Origin: Chryseosolibacter sp049791675
GTDB lineage: Bacteria > Bacteroidota > Bacteroidia > Cytophagales > Cyclobacteriaceae
DNA length: 8,429 nucleotides
NCBI GenBank assembly: GCA_049791675.1
Contig: JBARAD010000118.1
Location: 1 to 8,429, forward strand
Direction: 5' to 3'
Made by a program: the position numbers and the translations under genes. The notes below the pieces were generated by a model. The model saw only the letters and a program-made list of their open reading frames with translations, was not told the origin of the DNA and did not search any database. Positions 7,073 to 8,429 of this stretch are shown here, piece after piece (position 1 is the stretch's first letter; every line of letters begins with the position of its first letter).

Positions 7073-7108
7073 AAAAAAATGCAGGCACGGGGTGTCTGCA
7101 TTTTTTTT
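7073..7108 (+). terminator. Strong rho-independent terminator, potentially bidirectional
   Basis: An A-run (7073-7079) and TGCAG (7080-7084) pair with CTGCA (7096-7100) and the following T-run. The inner bases GCAC (7085-7088) pair with GTGT (7092-7095), including one G-T wobble, around a GGG loop (7089-7091). This gives a continuous stem of about 16 bp ending in eight T residues (7101-7108). The A-run on the other side means it could also terminate minus-strand transcripts. It lies 223 nt after the DJ-1/PfpI stop and 51 nt before the DUF1206 start. Confidence 0.85.
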
Positions 7109-7137
7109 GTCACACCGGTGCAGGGCATGTAATTTTT
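7105..7137 (+). promoter_or_regulatory. Candidate Bacteroidota-type promoter for the DUF1206 gene
   Basis: TTTTG (7105-7109) and TAATTTTT (7130-7137) are 20 nt apart, close to the TTTG / TAnnTTTG arrangement used by the Bacteroidota primary sigma factor. The -33 half lies in the T-run of the terminator, so termination of one unit and initiation of the next would abut. The expected transcript would have a short leader before the ATG at 7160. This is motif matching only. Confidence 0.35.
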
Positions 7138-7159
7138 ATAGCCACTGTAAATACATCAC

Positions 7160-7984
7160 ATGTCAGGTATAACATCAGTTTTCAGCGATCGCTCCAGGGA
7201 AAAATGGTTTGAAAAATTCGCAAGGTTCGGGCTTGTATCGAAGGGCATCGTTTATTTTTTGATGGGTACGCTTTCGGTTCTGGCTGCCTTTGGCCTGAGC
7301 AGGGAAAAAGGTGACAAGGCCGAAGCCTTCCAGTTCATTTATGACCAGCCCTTCGGCAGGGTGATCCTGATCGCGATCGCCATGGGGTTGTTCGGATATG
7401 TGATGTTCCGGATGTTTCAGGCATTCAAAGACACGGAAAACAAGGGAAACGATCTGAAAGGAATACTCAACCGCGTAGGGTATGCGATGAGTGCTTTCCT
7501 TTACCTGGCCATCGGCGCCTACGCAATAAAACTCGTTTTTCGCGGCGCAACAGGAGGTGGAGACAGTGATTCCCGTCAATTTGTTGTAAGCAAAGTATTG
7601 GAATACCCCGGAGGCGAATATCTCGTGGGCATCGCCGGACTCATCGTCATCGGAATGGGTATTTACCAGATCAGTCGTGGCATCAGCGGCAAGTTCATGA
7701 AAAAGGTGAATCTTGTGCGCTCGAACATGAAAGACGCCTTTAAGACCGCCGGAACTGTTGGCTATATCTCCCGCGGGATCGTGCTGACGATCATCGGATA
7801 CTTCTTATTGCATGCTGCCTGGTTTTCCAATCCCGGTGACGCGCAGGGAACAGGCGCGGCCTTCGACTTCCTTCAGAACAAATTCGGATCATTCATGATG
7901 GCACTCGTTGCTCTCGGCCTTGTTGGCTACGGTGTCTTCTGTTTTGTAAAAGCCAAGTACCAGAAGATCGATCTTGATTTCTAG
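7160..7984 (+). CDS. DUF1206 domain-containing six-helix membrane protein
   Basis: The 274-residue protein has six predicted membrane helices, near residues 27-45, 66-86, 107-127, 153-173, 200-221 and 244-263. They form three tandem repeats of two helices. The first helix of each repeat starts with a similar segment: FGLVSKGIVYFLMG (23-36), VGYAMSAFLYLAIG (106-119) and VGYISRGIVLTIIG (200-213). The second helices share a small-residue pattern such as MGLFGY, GLIVIGMGIY and LGLVGYGVF. This is the DUF1206 layout. The family is integral to the inner membrane and has no established function; membership of a stress or envelope pathway would be speculation. The short polar N-terminus (1-22) is probably cytoplasmic. 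The ATG at 7160 begins a typical family N-terminus. The gene appears monocistronic, converging with the permease gene 7 nt downstream. Confidence 0.88.
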   Translation: MSGITSVFSDRSREKWFEKFARFGLVSKGIVYFLMGTLSVLAAFGLSREKGDKAEAFQFIYDQPFGRVILIAIAMGLFGYVMFRMFQAFKDTENKGNDLKGILNRVGYAMSAFLYLAIGAYAIKLVFRGATGGGDSDSRQFVVSKVLEYPGGEYLVGIAGLIVIGMGIYQISRGISGKFMKKVNLVRSNMKDAFKTAGTVGYISRGIVLTIIGYFLLHAAWFSNPGDAQGTGAAFDFLQNKFGSFMMALVALGLVGYGVFCFVKAKYQKIDLDF

Positions 7985-7991
7985 CTGAAAA

Positions 7992-8429
7992 TTACTCGTA
8001 CCGCAAAGATGTCGCCGGATTGGCCCGCGCAGCCCTGAGGGTGTGAATGGAGACCGTCAGCAGGGCGATAAGCACCACGGCAAGGCTGGGCGCTGCAAAG
8101 GTCCACCAGGAAAGCGCGATGCGGTATGCGAACGCCTCGAGCCACGTGCTCATTACCCACCAGGTTATGGGTACCGCAAGCAGTATGCTGAGGAATAACA
8201 AGGTGAGGTAATCGCGGCTCATGAGCGAAAGGATACTCCGTACGGTTGCACCCATTACTTTCCGCACACCGATCTCCTTCGTCCGCTGAATGGCCGTGAG
8301 CGATGACAGACCAAACAGCCCGAGGCAGGCGATAAAGATGGCGAGCATGGAAAAGATGCCAAAGACCTTACCAAATTGCTGATCGGCTTCGTATTGCTGA
8401 TTGTAATGATCATCCAGAAAGAAATGAAT
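7992..8429 (-). CDS. FtsX/MacB-type ABC transporter permease, C-terminal part (partial)
   Basis: The minus-strand frame is open from the right edge to a TAA at 7992-7994, giving 145 residues of the C-terminus. It starts with FFLDDHYNQQYEADQQFGKV, typical of the last periplasmic segment of Bacteroidota MacB-like permeases. A first helix follows (SMLAIFIACLGLFGLSSL), then the conserved cytoplasmic coupling motif TKEIGVRKVMGA, and two more helices (around LTLLFLSILLAVPITWW and SLAVVLIALLTVSIHTL). It ends in ANPATSLRYE, a characteristic terminus of these proteins. Family members export peptides, lipoproteins or antimicrobials, or act as mechanotransmitters, with a separate ATPase. The full protein is probably near 800 residues with two FtsX domains, most of it outside the window. 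An internal ATG at 8348 is not the start, because homology continues upstream. Confidence 0.93.
   Translation of the reverse strand: MHFFLDDHYNQQYEADQQFGKVFGIFSMLAIFIACLGLFGLSSLTAIQRTKEIGVRKVMGATVRSILSLMSRDYLTLLFLSILLAVPITWWVMSTWLEAFAYRIALSWWTFAAPSLAVVLIALLTVSIHTLRAARANPATSLRYE

Larger units (their letters stand above)
6850..7159. other. 310-nt intergenic region between DJ-1/PfpI and DUF1206 genes
   Basis: I find no convincing protein gene here. The frame open from 6952 runs into the next gene and translates to low-similarity sequence. The region holds an A/T-rich patch (about 6881-6896), three copies of CACGGGG (7008-7014, 7038-7044, 7086-7092), a strong intrinsic terminator (7073-7108) and a promoter candidate (7105-7137). 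A small RNA ending at the terminator, or a long 3' UTR of the preceding gene, would both fit. Confidence 0.6.

Noticed and set aside
6952..7212. Possible 86-residue protein (or a shorter one from 7057) in the spacer
   Set aside because: It runs through the terminator hairpin and into the DUF1206 gene in another frame, and its composition is not protein-like. A leader peptide from 7057 cannot be excluded but has no support.
1..8429. CRISPR array, tRNA/rRNA genes, IS elements, phage or defence cassette
   Set aside because: I saw no regularly spaced direct repeats, tRNA cloverleaf or transposase/integrase motifs, and the coding capacity is filled by identifiable housekeeping-type families.

Overview
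The window looks like chromosomal DNA from a Bacteroidota bacterium, most likely in or near the Chitinophagaceae (order Chitinophagales). Four things point there: the protein family types (a long RecQ with a C-terminal HTH_40-like domain, a short DnaE with the N-terminal 'NCHTAYSF' signature, an FtsX/MacB permease ending in NPATSLRYE); A-rich sequence with no clear Shine-Dalgarno before the starts; TAnnTTT-type promoter candidates; and a G/C-rich palindromic repeat beside a DUF559 gene. Species-level placement is not possible from sequence reading alone.

Layout. Bases 1-196 hold the 3' end of a DUF559 (Vsr-like endonuclease) gene whose last codons run through a palindromic repeat. Three more plus-strand genes follow: a LigT-like 2H phosphoesterase homologue (207-767), recQ (809-2989) and a short C-family DNA polymerase III alpha subunit resembling DnaE2/ImuC (3131-6166). 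The gaps of 10, 41 and 141 nt suggest that at least the first three genes are co-transcribed. The recQ-dnaE spacer contains a two-tier inverted repeat that may fold as RNA. Next come a DJ-1/PfpI-family gene (6301-6849) and a DUF1206 six-helix membrane protein (7160-7984), each with its own leader and promoter candidate. The 310-nt gap between these two carries a very strong intrinsic terminator. The last gene is on the minus strand and runs off the window: the C-terminus of an FtsX/MacB-type ABC transporter permease (7992-8429), whose stop codon lies 7 nt from the DUF1206 stop.

Functional reading. The first 6 kb is a nucleic-acid maintenance island: nuclease, RNA/nucleotide phosphoesterase-like protein, repair helicase and probable translesion polymerase. 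The rest is stress- or envelope-related. The points most worth a second look are the nuclease gene fused to a repeat palindrome, the loss of one of the two catalytic histidines in the 2H protein, a DnaE with a decayed PHP site but an intact polymerase site beside recQ rather than beside the usual imuB partner, and the structured spacers. I see no clearly novel defence system, CRISPR array, tRNA, rRNA or insertion sequence.
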